A stretch of 64,000 nucleotides of DNA from Bacteroidales bacterium UBA4814. Its GTDB lineage: Bacteria > Bacteroidota > Bacteroidia > Bacteroidales > UBA7960. Shown piece by piece: positions 1 to 9,069 of the stretch (positions within the stretch are counted from its first letter, which is position 1; every line of letters starts with the position of its first letter). Made by a program: the position numbers and the translations under genes. The stretch spans positions 515 through 64,514 of the forward strand of contig DHFW01000052.1 in NCBI GenBank assembly GCA_002402465.1, written 5' to 3'. The notes beneath the pieces are model-generated. The model ran no database searches. It was given only the letters and a program-made list of their open reading frames with translations, and was not told where the DNA came from.

Positions 1-411
1 TTGCGTAAGGTTTGTTATCAGGACGAGAAGAACCGCTACTATGAGTTTCTGACCAATAATTTTGACATTGAAGCTGAGGAGGTTGCCTTTCTTTATAAAA
101 AGCGCTGGGGTATCGAAATTCTGTTCAAAAAAATGAAGCAAAACTTTCAACTTCACTATTTCTACGGTGAAAATGAAAATGCCATCCGAACACAAGTATG
201 GTGCACCCTGATCGCCCAACTGCTACTGACGGTTGTACAAAAGATAGCCCAGACCAAGAAAGCATTTTCGGTGGTGGCATCACTGGTTCGCCTTCATTTG
301 ATCAGCATGTTGGATGTTTTTGAATTGTTACGCAGCAAAAGAAGAGAATATGGGAGCAACTCCCTTGGGCCTCCTGGCTTTGAACAACAAATCAAATTGG
401 AGTTGAAATAG
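1..411 (+). mobile_element. IS4-type transposase, C-terminal end (cut by window edge)
   Basis: The frame is open from the first base, so the true start lies outside the window. The visible 136 residues carry the C-terminal signature of IS4-family DDE transposases, Y-(2)-R-(3)-E-(6)-K, around residues 32-46 (YKKRWGIE then LFKKMKQ), which supplies the catalytic glutamate. A conserved late region (WCTLIAQLLL) follows. The reading frame ends cleanly at a TAG, so this end looks intact. No partner or passenger gene is visible to the right. Whether the full element is functional cannot be judged from this fragment. Confidence 0.85.
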
Positions 412-452
412 TGGGGGTCAGTTTGCTCCGGAAGCAAACCCGCCACAGTAAA
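412..452. repeat. Probable right end of the IS element, with a small hairpin
   Basis: Directly after the transposase stop is a G-rich stretch followed by TTTGCT-CCGGA-AGCAAA, a 6-bp inverted repeat with a 5-nt loop. The position is where an IS terminal inverted repeat should sit. The matching left end is outside the window, so the terminal repeat cannot be confirmed. Confidence 0.4.
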
Positions 453-546
453 TCAATAAGTTATGAACAAAAAATGCCGACATCAGAATTTAGTCGGATA
501 ACGTGATTTTGTATATTTACCTATTGTTTAACTAAATAAGATTGCC

Positions 547-789
547 ATGAACATTATCATTTTTTTGTTAATTGGTGCTGTGAGTGGTTGGCTGGCAGGC
601 CTTATCTGGAAAGGCGGAGGTTTTGGCCTTATTGGAAACATTATTGTAGGTATCGTTGGCGGCTTTTTTGGCGGCTGGCTGGCCGGTAAACTGGGCATCG
701 GCGGTGGAGGTCTTGCGTATCTGATCCTCATTTCGGTAGGAGGTGCCTGGCTGCTGCTTTTCATTTTTTCTTTCTTTAAAAGACCATAA
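547..789 (+). CDS. GlsB/YeaQ/YmgE-family small membrane protein
   Basis: An 80-residue, glycine-rich protein with three hydrophobic segments (about 2-20, 26-48 and 56-76). The repeated GxxxG-like pattern (GAVSGWLAGLIWKGGGFG, then IVGIVGGFFGGWLAG) is characteristic of the transglycosylase-associated/GlsB family. Members are inner-membrane proteins linked to general stress responses; the biochemical role is not known. It is monocistronic, followed by a strong terminator. The ATG is preceded by an AT-rich leader without a clear Shine-Dalgarno, which is usual in this phylum. Confidence 0.85.
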   Translation: MNIIIFLLIGAVSGWLAGLIWKGGGFGLIGNIIVGIVGGFFGGWLAGKLGIGGGGLAYLILISVGGAWLLLFIFSFFKRP

Positions 790-814
790 GCAAAGAAAGA
801 AACCCGTTTTTTAC

Positions 815-848
815 AGAGGCTGGCAAAATTGTCAGCCTCTTTTTTTTC
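815..848 (+). terminator. Rho-independent terminator of the GlsB-family gene
   Basis: AGAGGCTG pairs with CAGCCTCT across a short loop and is followed by a run of T. It lies 26 bases after the stop codon. Confidence 0.85.
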
Positions 849-1197
849 GACTTTTCGCTTCCGGGATAAATATTATTACTTATTCGATTTTTTCAGCCTT
901 TTATCAAGGCATTTTATCCTTCTTTTTTAATCATTTATCTATTTCAGGAAAAATCATTTCGCATATAAAGTGTTCGCATTATTTGTTTTTTTTAAAAAAG
1001 TTAATAATATAAACAATTAATATATAGTGATTTAAAGTTTTATGGTCTTTCGTGTTTCCTGGTTTTTGTAAGTGGTTTTACTAACTAAAAAATATGGATA
1101 ACTACGTATAGGTTCTATGGAATAATGCATGCAAATTTGTCTCGTCGATGTCCGACAAGCAAACTAAATGTTAATTAACCCTTTTAAAAAAACTACT
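849..1197. other. AT-rich intergenic stretch without a gene
   Basis: About 350 bases rich in A/T, with no open frame that looks coding and no strong hairpin. It presumably holds the promoter and leader of the lipoprotein gene that starts at 1198. I see no full TTTG-N19-TAnnTTTG pair in it. Confidence 0.5.
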
Positions 1198-2088
1198 ATG
1201 AAAAAATTTTACTTTGTTGCAATGATCCTGGCCCTCGCCGTTGTATTCAACGCCTGCCAGAAAGATGAAATGTTCCCTGCAGATATCGATCTGAAGAAAG
1301 CAAAAGCCATTACCGAAAATCCATCTCCAATGGCACTTGCTTTGGAAGCGAATTTGTTGGATTATCCTGAATTTTGCGATGATGTGTGCATTGACTTACT
1401 TAGTCCGGTGTATTATACTATTGCTGGCCAATCTGAATTACAAACCTGGGGCAATCAAAACAAGCAAATTAGCTACATAGCTTACAACACAGAGGAAAAG
1501 TTTGTGATTTTGGTCACTGCCAGTGGCGATTTTAACGCTGATGCTACTTATACCGTCTCTTTTGAGGATGAAACAACGGTAAAATACTTAAAAGGTACCG
1601 GCAACATAACTTTTGAATTTGACTTACCGCTTGATTGGGAAGCATGCCAGGAGGTATCATTCTCCATTTACCAGGAAGGTGGAAGTAATCCGGTTACTTT
1701 AGAAGGCGATTACGCGCTTATTGGAATCTGCGAAGACACCTGCGAAATCCGCTCTGAAACCGCTTTTGGGGGAGGTACCCCAGGTGCTGGTAATGCCTGG
1801 TGGTTCTATTTTGATGGCGTTGATCAACAATCACTCTGGGCAGGCCAGGATGAAGTAATTGGCACTGTTGAACTCATTAATGGAGAATTGGTAATTGACC
1901 TGAACTCTGGTTGGAATCTCCAGGATGTGAATGAACCAGTTAAGATTCAGGGATATAATAGTTCTGACCTTCCTACTAGCCGACCACCTGCCGGACAGTT
2001 TTCGACCTATAAAGGCAAAGAACTGACCGTAGCGGTTAATGAATTTGATTATTATGTTATTCATCTCGACGTTGAAATTTGCGAATAA
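1198..2088 (+). CDS. Lipoprotein with C-terminal domain shared with the 57.6-kb lipoprotein
   Basis: The start at the third in-frame ATG (MKKFYF) gives a clean lipoprotein signal: Lys-Lys, a hydrophobic core, lipobox FNAC with Cys20, then Q-K-D-E. An acidic motif right after the lipidated Cys is typical of Bacteroidota surface lipoproteins. Residues about 55-175 are an unrecognised beta-rich region with several cysteines. The last ~115 residues (SETAFGG, AWWFYFD, EPVKIQGYN, YYVIHLDV) match the C-terminus of the lipoprotein at 57562-59049. The gene stands alone and has its own terminator. Function unknown; the shared module suggests a binding or surface-display domain. Confidence 0.75.
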   Translation: MKKFYFVAMILALAVVFNACQKDEMFPADIDLKKAKAITENPSPMALALEANLLDYPEFCDDVCIDLLSPVYYTIAGQSELQTWGNQNKQISYIAYNTEEKFVILVTASGDFNADATYTVSFEDETTVKYLKGTGNITFEFDLPLDWEACQEVSFSIYQEGGSNPVTLEGDYALIGICEDTCEIRSETAFGGGTPGAGNAWWFYFDGVDQQSLWAGQDEVIGTVELINGELVIDLNSGWNLQDVNEPVKIQGYNSSDLPTSRPPAGQFSTYKGKELTVAVNEFDYYVIHLDVEICE

Positions 2089-2107
2089 AAGAGAACTACT
2101 AAAAAAG

Positions 2108-2134
2108 AACCGCCCCTTGAGGCGGTTTTTTTTT
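2108..2134 (+). terminator. Rho-independent terminator of the 1198 lipoprotein gene
   Basis: AACCGCC pairs with GGCGGTT across a 6-nt loop, followed by at least eight T. It starts 19 bases after the stop. Confidence 0.9.
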
Positions 2135-2263
2135 GCCTTGATTGGGGCCCCTCCAAAGGGGGATTCCCTGGCTGCAAATTCAAGCCTTAGACTTTGAACC
2201 TGGAACTTTGGTCCTTGAACCAGAAACCTTAAACCCTGCTTGCGGCAGGCTTAAACTTTAAAC

Positions 2264-4888
2264 CTATTCCAGCAGCAGGGCGTTAAATATCAGCTTATTT
2301 GCCACAGGTGTTGAGCCGCGGAAGTTTGGCGTAAAGGAATACAGTACTATCTGTCCCTTCCCCTTCCTGAGCCACACCATGGCCGGTGTTTTTTCGAGCA
2401 GTTCAGCCTTTTCGGCAAAGCCGCTCATCAGTAGTTCGCCTTCAGGGAATGACCCGATCACGCGGCGGTCCATATCGAATTGGGGGATGCTGGTTTGCAG
2501 CACGGGGTTTGAGCGTTGAAACACCCCGATGCTTTCGGGCATGCCATAGGTAAGCGGGTGGTCCTTCATGAGGTTGACCTTAAGCAGCGAGCCGGGAATG
2601 TTCAGTCCCTGTGTGCCCAGGCGCTGGGCCACGTTATCTACAGGCAAACGAAACGATTCGGCCGGGGCTTTGGGCTCCATGGTGCCCGTGAAAAGATCCA
2701 CGGAGCGCCCCCACGACAAGATCTTGCCACCGTTCTGAATGAAATCCAGTACGTTTTGCCAGCCTTCCTTGCCCATGCCTTTCACGTATTCGCGCGGGTA
2801 AAAGGGGATGAAATACTGCTCGCCGCGCTGCTGGGTGCCCTGCATCAGCTGGTCTTTGCCCATGTCGGGAAAAACGATCACGTCGAAGCGCTGTTGCAGG
2901 TTCAGCCCGGCTACCTCCGAGGGACGCACCACGGTGTAGGGTATGCCATAGGTGTCGAACAGGAAACGTGCCCAGCCGGCATCCATGTCGTGCAGCCAGG
3001 TCTCCACCAGGGCTATCCGCGGAAGCGCAATTTTGGAAAAGCCTTCGGGCTGGCTTTGCAGGGCCACAGGGGCCAGCAGCAAGTCGTCAACGATTTCCTG
3101 CATGGTGCTGCGGTTGCGGTTGGTGGTCCTCACCATGAAACTCCCCGCAGGGAAGGTATGCCCGGCAAATGAAATCTCTCGGCTGCTGCGGAAAACTTCA
3201 AGGCCGGCGGCCATGGCTTTGAAGGCTGTGCTGTAACTCTCGTTATTGTTGGCGCTGAATACCAGGAAATCGCCTTCGCCCATGGTTTTTTGAGGCTTCA
3301 GGTTTTCCGTGCTCAGCAGCTCGAGCTGTGCCTCCAACTGGGGTTGCTTTTGTGTTATTTCGAAGGAGGTGATGCCGCGATGCAGGGGCAACGACCAGGA
3401 GGTAATATCGTAGGGCCTGATGATTTCGCCGCCTGGCGAGTACCTTCGCACCGGAAACTGCTGGCTTTCCATCACTTCTTTGATAAATGGGCGAAAAGGC
3501 TGAGAAAGCGGAATCACATAATCACCGGTTTTGAAGATGCGTCCTTCCACGGTGACCTCCTGCTTCATGCGGTAAAGCTTCACGCCGTGGCGGTCGAGCA
3601 GTTGCAGCATGGCATAAAGTTCACCGGCATCATGTTGCTGTGCCGGCATAATATAGAAGAAGGGCGCTTCGTTGCGTCCGCGTTCTACCTCTTTGCGCAC
3701 CAAGTCGTTGCGGCTGGTAAGTATCTCGTTTTTTTGGCGCGAAGCCGTGCGGATAAGCGAGTAGGTCGATTCCACCTCGTATTCCACAATGTCGCCCAGT
3801 CGCCACCAGCCTCCCGGCCAGGGTATGGGCATATTGATGCTTTTTTTGTAATCGGAAAGGCCCTTGCCGCCCACCTGCAGTTCATTGGGCTCCACATAAA
3901 CCGGCGTGGCGAGTTGCACACTGGCGGCCTCGGTTAGCAGGCTGATCACATTTTTCCACAGGCTGGTTTCGGTCGATCCCGGCCAGTAATTGTCGAAAAT
4001 ATATTGCTGGCTGATGCCCGTAAGGCCTTTGGCGGTCATGTCGCGCGACATGTTCGAGCCAAACACCCAGCTCCAGTTCCACAGGGTTTCGTCAATATTC
4101 TCGGCAATGGGGTCATGGTTTGGGGGCACGAAGTAGCGCACCCCGGTCATGCCCATCTGGTGCTTTTCAATCAGCACATGGGGGTGCCAGTCGAGGTTGT
4201 AAATGTCGGCTACTGCCTGGTTTTCCTTCATGCTAAGGGTAATAAAGTCGCGGTTTATGTTATGGCCAACATATTTATGGTACACGCCAGGCTGACTGCT
4301 GCCTTCATATTCCGTGCCCAGGTACCGGTTGTAATGCTCCACGATCATATCCTGCCCATCAGGGTTGTGGCTGGGCACCATCATAAACACTACTTCGTTC
4401 AGATGCTCAGCCATGCCGGGCTCCACGCCTGCCACCAGGTTGTAGGCAATGAGCGGAGCAGCCTGGGCTGGCCCGGTTTCGTTCGAGTGCATAGACATGG
4501 TGGCCATCACAAAGGCTTTCCCGTCGCGTATCATAGCTTCTCTTTCCCTTTCGGGGATGGCGGGGTCAAGGGCCAGGTGGCGGTTAATTTCCTTGAGGGT
4601 CTCCAGTTGCCTGAGGTTTTCGGCCGAAGAGATAAAAACAAGGTACATGGGCTTGCCCAGTTCCGTTTCGCCCACCTGAAGCACCCGAATCATTTCCGAC
4701 TCCTGCTCGAGTAGCTTCAGGTAATCCATCATCCGGGTGTAGGTAAACATTTTCTGGTCGGTCCCGGGTTTAAACCCGAAAAAGGTTTCAGGACTGGTAA
4801 TAGCTTGCTGCTGCTGGGCTTGAATTTTAGTGGCGGTTGCCGCGGCCAGCAAAAGCGCAAGAACGAAAAGGAAAAAATATTTCTTCAT
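2264..4888 (-). CDS. Secreted M14-family zinc carboxypeptidase
   Basis: An 874-residue protein with a signal peptide (residues 1-24, ending near IQAQ). The M14 peptidase domain follows. The zinc-binding HxxE is HSNE at 134-137; NPDG (about 175-178) and GHNINRDF (208-215) are the substrate-binding Asn/Arg region; DWHPH at 233-237 probably supplies the third zinc ligand. The C-terminal third resembles the glutamine-amidotransferase-like fold found in long Bacteroidota M14 proteins and lacks an obvious catalytic triad. It probably degrades peptides in the periplasm or outside the cell. It is the last gene of a minus-strand run, 89 bases behind the DUF2279 gene. The peptidase call is secure; the substrate is not known. 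Confidence 0.88.
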   Translation of the reverse strand: MKKYFFLFVLALLLAAATATKIQAQQQQAITSPETFFGFKPGTDQKMFTYTRMMDYLKLLEQESEMIRVLQVGETELGKPMYLVFISSAENLRQLETLKEINRHLALDPAIPEREREAMIRDGKAFVMATMSMHSNETGPAQAAPLIAYNLVAGVEPGMAEHLNEVVFMMVPSHNPDGQDMIVEHYNRYLGTEYEGSSQPGVYHKYVGHNINRDFITLSMKENQAVADIYNLDWHPHVLIEKHQMGMTGVRYFVPPNHDPIAENIDETLWNWSWVFGSNMSRDMTAKGLTGISQQYIFDNYWPGSTETSLWKNVISLLTEAASVQLATPVYVEPNELQVGGKGLSDYKKSINMPIPWPGGWWRLGDIVEYEVESTYSLIRTASRQKNEILTSRNDLVRKEVERGRNEAPFFYIMPAQQHDAGELYAMLQLLDRHGVKLYRMKQEVTVEGRIFKTGDYVIPLSQPFRPFIKEVMESQQFPVRRYSPGGEIIRPYDITSWSLPLHRGITSFEITQKQPQLEAQLELLSTENLKPQKTMGEGDFLVFSANNNESYSTAFKAMAAGLEVFRSSREISFAGHTFPAGSFMVRTTNRNRSTMQEIVDDLLLAPVALQSQPEGFSKIALPRIALVETWLHDMDAGWARFLFDTYGIPYTVVRPSEVAGLNLQQRFDVIVFPDMGKDQLMQGTQQRGEQYFIPFYPREYVKGMGKEGWQNVLDFIQNGGKILSWGRSVDLFTGTMEPKAPAESFRLPVDNVAQRLGTQGLNIPGSLLKVNLMKDHPLTYGMPESIGVFQRSNPVLQTSIPQFDMDRRVIGSFPEGELLMSGFAEKAELLEKTPAMVWLRKGKGQIVLYSFTPNFRGSTPVANKLIFNALLLE

Positions 4889-4977
4889 GGGGTATTGGTT
4901 TTGAGTAGTTTAAAAGTAAAAAATATCCCAACAAGATTAACATCAAAATGGATATGCACCAAAAAATTGTAAAATCG

Positions 4978-5919
4978 CTAGAAAAACAGCCAATGGAAGC
5001 GCCAGCCCTGCTCACTGTTGTATTCCAGGGCGGGTGCTGGCATTTTGATAAAGTTGAGCCCACTGAGCAGGGTTTTCAAAAAAGGTTTTTGCACCGGAAT
5101 TCGGCTGAAGTCGATGTCGGGCGCCAGGTACCATTGCCTGTGGCGCACCAGTTGGGGCAAGGCTTCGCCATTGTAATAGGCCGGGTTCGACCGGCTGCCC
5201 AACATGCCCGTGGCACCGTGGCCAACGGCCAGGTTCAGCCAGTCGGGAAAGTGACTTTCGGGGGCCAGCAATGATTTTACGTTGAAAGACAGCCAGAAGG
5301 TTTGTCCGTTATAATCTTTTAGCATTTTTTCGGGCAGGTTGCTGCCAAGCAGGTTGGGCCGGTATTTTGCAAGCCCACTTTCGTGAAATGAGTATTTTGG
5401 CACTATGCGCTGCTCTTCCCAGCTTAGTTGCTGGGCGAGGAAGGTGCCTGCCCCGATGGCGTTGGCTGCCATATCAGAAACGCTGGCGCCCCACTCTGCC
5501 GAAAAGCCATCGAGAATTTCCACGGCAGTGAGAAATGCCATGCCTGACATGGCGCCTGCCCAGGCGCTGCCGGTATTGCTCATGCCGGCCCACCTGAAGC
5601 TGGCTGCACTGAGGCGCCCCAAATGGTAGGTGGCCGATACATGGCCCAGCTTATCCTGCTGAAACCAGTCGGGCAAATCATCGTGAAAATGAAAGCTCGT
5701 TCTTGGGTAATCCTTATACCATGCCTGATTCAGCAAAAGCAGGGCCGTGCTGTAACCCACCAGCTGTGTGCCCGTTACAAGGTGAATGCGGCGCTGGTTC
5801 TTTCCGCCGGGGTTTTGCTGGCTAGCAATGCTGTCAGGCTTGGCTGCCTTTGCCCCGAAAGGGGAAAGAAAAACAGCCAGAATAATCAGAACAGCCAATA
5901 ATTTAAAACTTGCCCGCAA
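4978..5919 (-). CDS. DUF2279 family (YfiM-like) membrane-associated protein
   Basis: The frame stays open back into the preceding mutase gene, but coding probably begins at a TTG at 5919, three bases after the mutase stop. That start places a signal peptide or anchor (ASFKLLAVLIILAVFLSP) at the N-terminus. CTG at 5925 is an alternative. The roughly 313-residue product has the features of DUF2279: WYKDYP, FHFHDD, WFQQDKLGH and SVSDMAANAIGA, with small hydrophobic helices in the middle. Family members are envelope proteins of unknown activity. Its tight coupling to the mutase suggests translational coupling. Family call fairly sure, start uncertain. Confidence 0.72.
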   Translation of the reverse strand: MRASFKLLAVLIILAVFLSPFGAKAAKPDSIASQQNPGGKNQRRIHLVTGTQLVGYSTALLLLNQAWYKDYPRTSFHFHDDLPDWFQQDKLGHVSATYHLGRLSAASFRWAGMSNTGSAWAGAMSGMAFLTAVEILDGFSAEWGASVSDMAANAIGAGTFLAQQLSWEEQRIVPKYSFHESGLAKYRPNLLGSNLPEKMLKDYNGQTFWLSFNVKSLLAPESHFPDWLNLAVGHGATGMLGSRSNPAYYNGEALPQLVRHRQWYLAPDIDFSRIPVQKPFLKTLLSGLNFIKMPAPALEYNSEQGWRFHWLFF

Positions 5920-5921
5920 GG

Positions 5922-7334
5922 TCAGTCTTTTTGCATAATGGTGTCGTAGCCGGCCTGCAGTATGGCCAGTGCTTCCTCGCGGTTGTGACCTTCGGCGTAG
6001 GTGCGCAGCACAGGCTCGGTACCCGAGGGACGTATCATAAACCACTGGCTGTCGCTGAAATAATACTTGAAGCCGTCGAGATTCTCCTCATGCAGCACCT
6101 TCCAGGGGCCGAATTCGTTGTAAACCTTTGTTTCGCAGTTGGCCACAATGCGGTCTTTGTCTTCTTGCTCCAGGTGCAGGTCAGAGCGCTCAAAGGCGAA
6201 GCTGCCTGTGATGGCATACACCTCATCGATAAATTCGCGCAGGCTCTTTCCTGTTTTTACCATGGCTTCCCAAATCACCAACCCGTTGTAAATGCCATCC
6301 CTTTCGGGGATGTGACCGGTTACGGCAATGCCGCCTGATTCTTCACCGCCCACCAGTATATTTTCTTTGAGCATGAGTCCTGCAATGTGCTTAAAACCGA
6401 TCTTGACGATTTCGAGGGGCAGGCTGTAATGGTCGCACAGGCGGTTGATTTTTACCGTGGAGGAGAAGCCTGTGGCCACCTTGCCGCTGAGGTTCTTGTA
6501 ATGGTGCAGGTAATGAATGAGCAGGAGGATCACGTGGTGGGAGTCGATGTAGTTGCCCTTACTGTCGAACAAGGCGATGCGGTCGGCATCGCCGTCGATG
6601 GCAAGTCCGCAGTCAATGTCTTCTGCCAGGCGTATCACTTCGGCAAACTCTTGCAGGTTCTTGAGCAGGGGCTCGGGCGGGATGCCGTCGAACAAAGGCT
6701 GGCGCTCGCAATGCAACAGGGTAATGTCGGGAAACAGGCGTCGCATCACGTTTTGTCCCGAGCCGTACATGGCGTCGAAGGCAAAATTCCATTTTGACTC
6801 ACGAATGGCTTTGAGGTCGAACTTTTCTTCCAGGTAGTTGCAATACATGGTTTCCAGGTCGGTGTATTCCACCAGGCCTTTTTCTACCAAAGCCTCCAGG
6901 CTGATTTCATCCAGGTCGTGGGGGTTGGTGTCGGGAATAAAGGTTTCCACCTCGCGAATATCTTCTTCGAGCAAGGGCCCGCCAAAGTGGCCTTTCAGCT
7001 TATAACCATTGTATTCGGGCGGATTGTGGCTGGCCGTAATCACCACGCCCAGAAAAGCCTTGTGGTGAAGCACCCCGAGCGAGATCATAGGGGTGGAAAC
7101 GAATCCGTTTGCAAGATAGACTTTTATATTATGGCTTGCCAGTACTTTGGCGGTGACTTCGGCAAAGAGCTCGCCACCGAAGCGGCAGTCGTGCCCCACA
7201 ACAATAACGGGATCGGCTTGCTGACTGAGCGCCCAGCGGGCAGTGGCTTTAGCAACGCGAGCAACGTTGTCGGTGGTAAATTCCTTGGCGATAACCGCAC
7301 GCCATCCGTCGGTTCCAAACTTGATCTGTGTCAT
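5922..7334 (-). CDS. Phosphoglucomutase/phosphomannomutase family protein
   Basis: This 470-residue alpha-D-phosphohexomutase has all four signature loops in order: the phosphoserine loop TASHNP (about residue 100), the metal loop DGDADR, the sugar-specificity loop GGEESGG, and the phosphate loop RPSGTEP near the C-terminus. It interconverts hexose-1- and -6-phosphates; which sugar (glucose, mannose or glucosamine) cannot be read from the sequence. The N-terminus (FGTDGWRA) differs from classical GlmM, so I give no symbol. It sits 80 bases behind mltG in an envelope-biosynthesis cluster, which favours a role in precursor sugar supply. Confidence 0.9.
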   Translation of the reverse strand: MTQIKFGTDGWRAVIAKEFTTDNVARVAKATARWALSQQADPVIVVGHDCRFGGELFAEVTAKVLASHNIKVYLANGFVSTPMISLGVLHHKAFLGVVITASHNPPEYNGYKLKGHFGGPLLEEDIREVETFIPDTNPHDLDEISLEALVEKGLVEYTDLETMYCNYLEEKFDLKAIRESKWNFAFDAMYGSGQNVMRRLFPDITLLHCERQPLFDGIPPEPLLKNLQEFAEVIRLAEDIDCGLAIDGDADRIALFDSKGNYIDSHHVILLLIHYLHHYKNLSGKVATGFSSTVKINRLCDHYSLPLEIVKIGFKHIAGLMLKENILVGGEESGGIAVTGHIPERDGIYNGLVIWEAMVKTGKSLREFIDEVYAITGSFAFERSDLHLEQEDKDRIVANCETKVYNEFGPWKVLHEENLDGFKYYFSDSQWFMIRPSGTEPVLRTYAEGHNREEALAILQAGYDTIMQKD

Positions 7335-7414
7335 AGGTATCGTCTATTTATCCCCAAAGGTAAAAAAGAATGACAAACTGCAGGCTGCACAGCCCTGTAA
7401 AAATGGAACAAGCC

Positions 7415-8470
7415 TTATTGCATAATGCGGCGCTCGTTGAGGGCGCGTTGGTATCGTCGGGCATTTTGCAGGTGCTCCGAATAGGTCTTCGCGAAAGCGT
7501 GATAACCCGAAAAGTCATCGCGCGCGCAAAAAAATACGTACTCGTGATCTTCGTAGTTGAGCACGGCATCAATAATGTAGGGTTCGGGCAGGCTGATTGG
7601 GCCAGGCGGAAGGCCAGGGTATTTATAGGTGTTATATGGCGAATCGATGGCGAGGTGGCGGTTGAGCACCCGGTTAATGGAAAAGTCGCCCACAGCAAAT
7701 ACAACGGTGGGGTCGGCCTGCAAAGGGATGTTGCGTTTAATACGGTTTACATACACGCCGGCAATGGTGGCCATCTCGTCTCTTTTGCTGGTTTCCTGGC
7801 GCACAATGCTGGCCATGATTCCCACCTCGATGGGTGTCATGCCGATTTTTTCGGCCTGCTGCAGGCGGCGCCTGTTCCAGAATGCGTTATGCTCGCGGTT
7901 CATGCGATTAAGCAGTTGTGATGCCGAAGTGTTCCAGAAAAACTCGTAGGTGTCAGGAATAAACAGCAGCAGGGCCGTTTCGGTGGTCAGGCCATACTCC
8001 TGCATCGTTTCCGGGTCGTTGAGCAAGGTGATAATGGAAAGTGAGTCGGCTTCGATGTAGCCGGCAATCACCCCGGCCAGCTGCTCCTTGGTGCGTATGT
8101 TATTGAAGGTCACATTCACCGGGTCCTGCACCCCAGAGCGAAGCAGGTTGATGAGCTCGTTGTTACTCATATCATCGTAAATGCGGTAGCGGCCAGGCAG
8201 CACCCGGTTGGGGTATCTTTTTTTTTCGGCCAGCCACTGAAAAGTTTTTTCATTATCTACAATACCTTTTTCCAGCAAAAGGGCCTTTACATCCTCAAAG
8301 GTGCTTCCGGTGGGAATATAAAAATGTGTGTATTCGCGGTTGATGTGCACATTGGGCTTCAGGATGGTGATGTAAGCCAGGTAACCAGCCACCAATGCTC
8401 CAATCAGAAACAACGCCCCGGCCAGGGCAAGGATTTTTTTGAAACGGGCTTTCTTTTTCCTTGTGGACAT
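7415..8470 (-). CDS. mltG: Endolytic murein transglycosylase MltG
   Basis: A 351-residue protein with one N-terminal membrane helix (about 13-32), a LysM-like segment (EYTHFYIPTGSTFEDV), and the YceG/MltG catalytic domain. Signature pieces include GIMASIVRQET with the catalytic glutamate, AGVYVNR, LQADPTV, and SPYNTYKYPGLPPGPI. The enzyme cleaves nascent glycan strands at the inner membrane and sets their length. It lies between a GNAT gene and the phosphohexomutase on the same strand. Length and motif order are normal. Confidence 0.95.
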   Translation of the reverse strand: MSTRKKKARFKKILALAGALFLIGALVAGYLAYITILKPNVHINREYTHFYIPTGSTFEDVKALLLEKGIVDNEKTFQWLAEKKRYPNRVLPGRYRIYDDMSNNELINLLRSGVQDPVNVTFNNIRTKEQLAGVIAGYIEADSLSIITLLNDPETMQEYGLTTETALLLFIPDTYEFFWNTSASQLLNRMNREHNAFWNRRRLQQAEKIGMTPIEVGIMASIVRQETSKRDEMATIAGVYVNRIKRNIPLQADPTVVFAVGDFSINRVLNRHLAIDSPYNTYKYPGLPPGPISLPEPYIIDAVLNYEDHEYVFFCARDDFSGYHAFAKTYSEHLQNARRYQRALNERRIMQ

Positions 8471-8534
8471 GGGTATAGTTTGGGTTTCCTATTGAACTGT
8501 AACGAAAGGATAAACGATAAATTTTGCGGGAGGT

Positions 8535-9065
8535 TCAGTCCTTTTTCAGAATGAGCTGCAGGAAATGCTCATCCATCCAGCCCTCGGGGCGCCAGGTCCA
8601 GTGCTTGCGGTTACCGGTAAGTTCGAAGCCCATTTTTTTAAACAAGCTGAGGCTTCTTTCATTGTCATGATCGATAGTACAATGCAGCTGGTGCAGGTTC
8701 AGGGTGTTGGCAGCATAGTCGATCACCAGCTGCAGGGCTTCGGTGCCAAGGCCCTTCCCGCGGGATTCCGCTTCAATCAGAATGCCGATGCCTGCGCGAC
8801 GATGGTGGGGGTCGAAGTCGAACAAATCTATGGCACCACAGGTTCTGCCTTCATTGTCTTCAATAATAAGCCGAAGCTGGCGGTCGGCATAAATGTTGTT
8901 TTGTGCACCCACCACATACTGTTCAAGAAAAAATTTGGAAAAGGGTGTAATTGTGTTGCTTACCAGCCAGTTTTCCGGATCGTTTTCCCAGCGGTAAAGC
9001 GAGTCAACGTCCTTTATTTCAACTGGCCTTAGCAGTATATTTTTACCTTTTAGCATACCGGTCAT
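8535..9065 (-). CDS. GNAT-family N-acetyltransferase
   Basis: 176 residues with the RimJ/RimL-type GNAT fold. It starts with LRPVEIKDVDSLYRWEND; the acetyl-CoA loop is ESRGKGLGTEAL, followed by the helix ending in LHQLHCTI and the typical D-N-E-R-S-L-S-L-F-K-K-M-G-F. It transfers an acetyl group from acetyl-CoA; the acceptor (protein N-terminus, antibiotic or metabolite) cannot be assigned. The start is 4 bases after the dapF stop, so the two are probably co-transcribed. Confidence 0.88.
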   Translation of the reverse strand: MTGMLKGKNILLRPVEIKDVDSLYRWENDPENWLVSNTITPFSKFFLEQYVVGAQNNIYADRQLRLIIEDNEGRTCGAIDLFDFDPHHRRAGIGILIEAESRGKGLGTEALQLVIDYAANTLNLHQLHCTIDHDNERSLSLFKKMGFELTGNRKHWTWRPEGWMDEHFLQLILKKD

Positions 9066-9069
9066 TTTG

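Noticed and set aside
2516..4714. Long open frames antisense to the M14 peptidase gene
   Set aside because: They follow the GC-rich codon structure of the real gene and show no signal, domain or promoter; treated as shadows.
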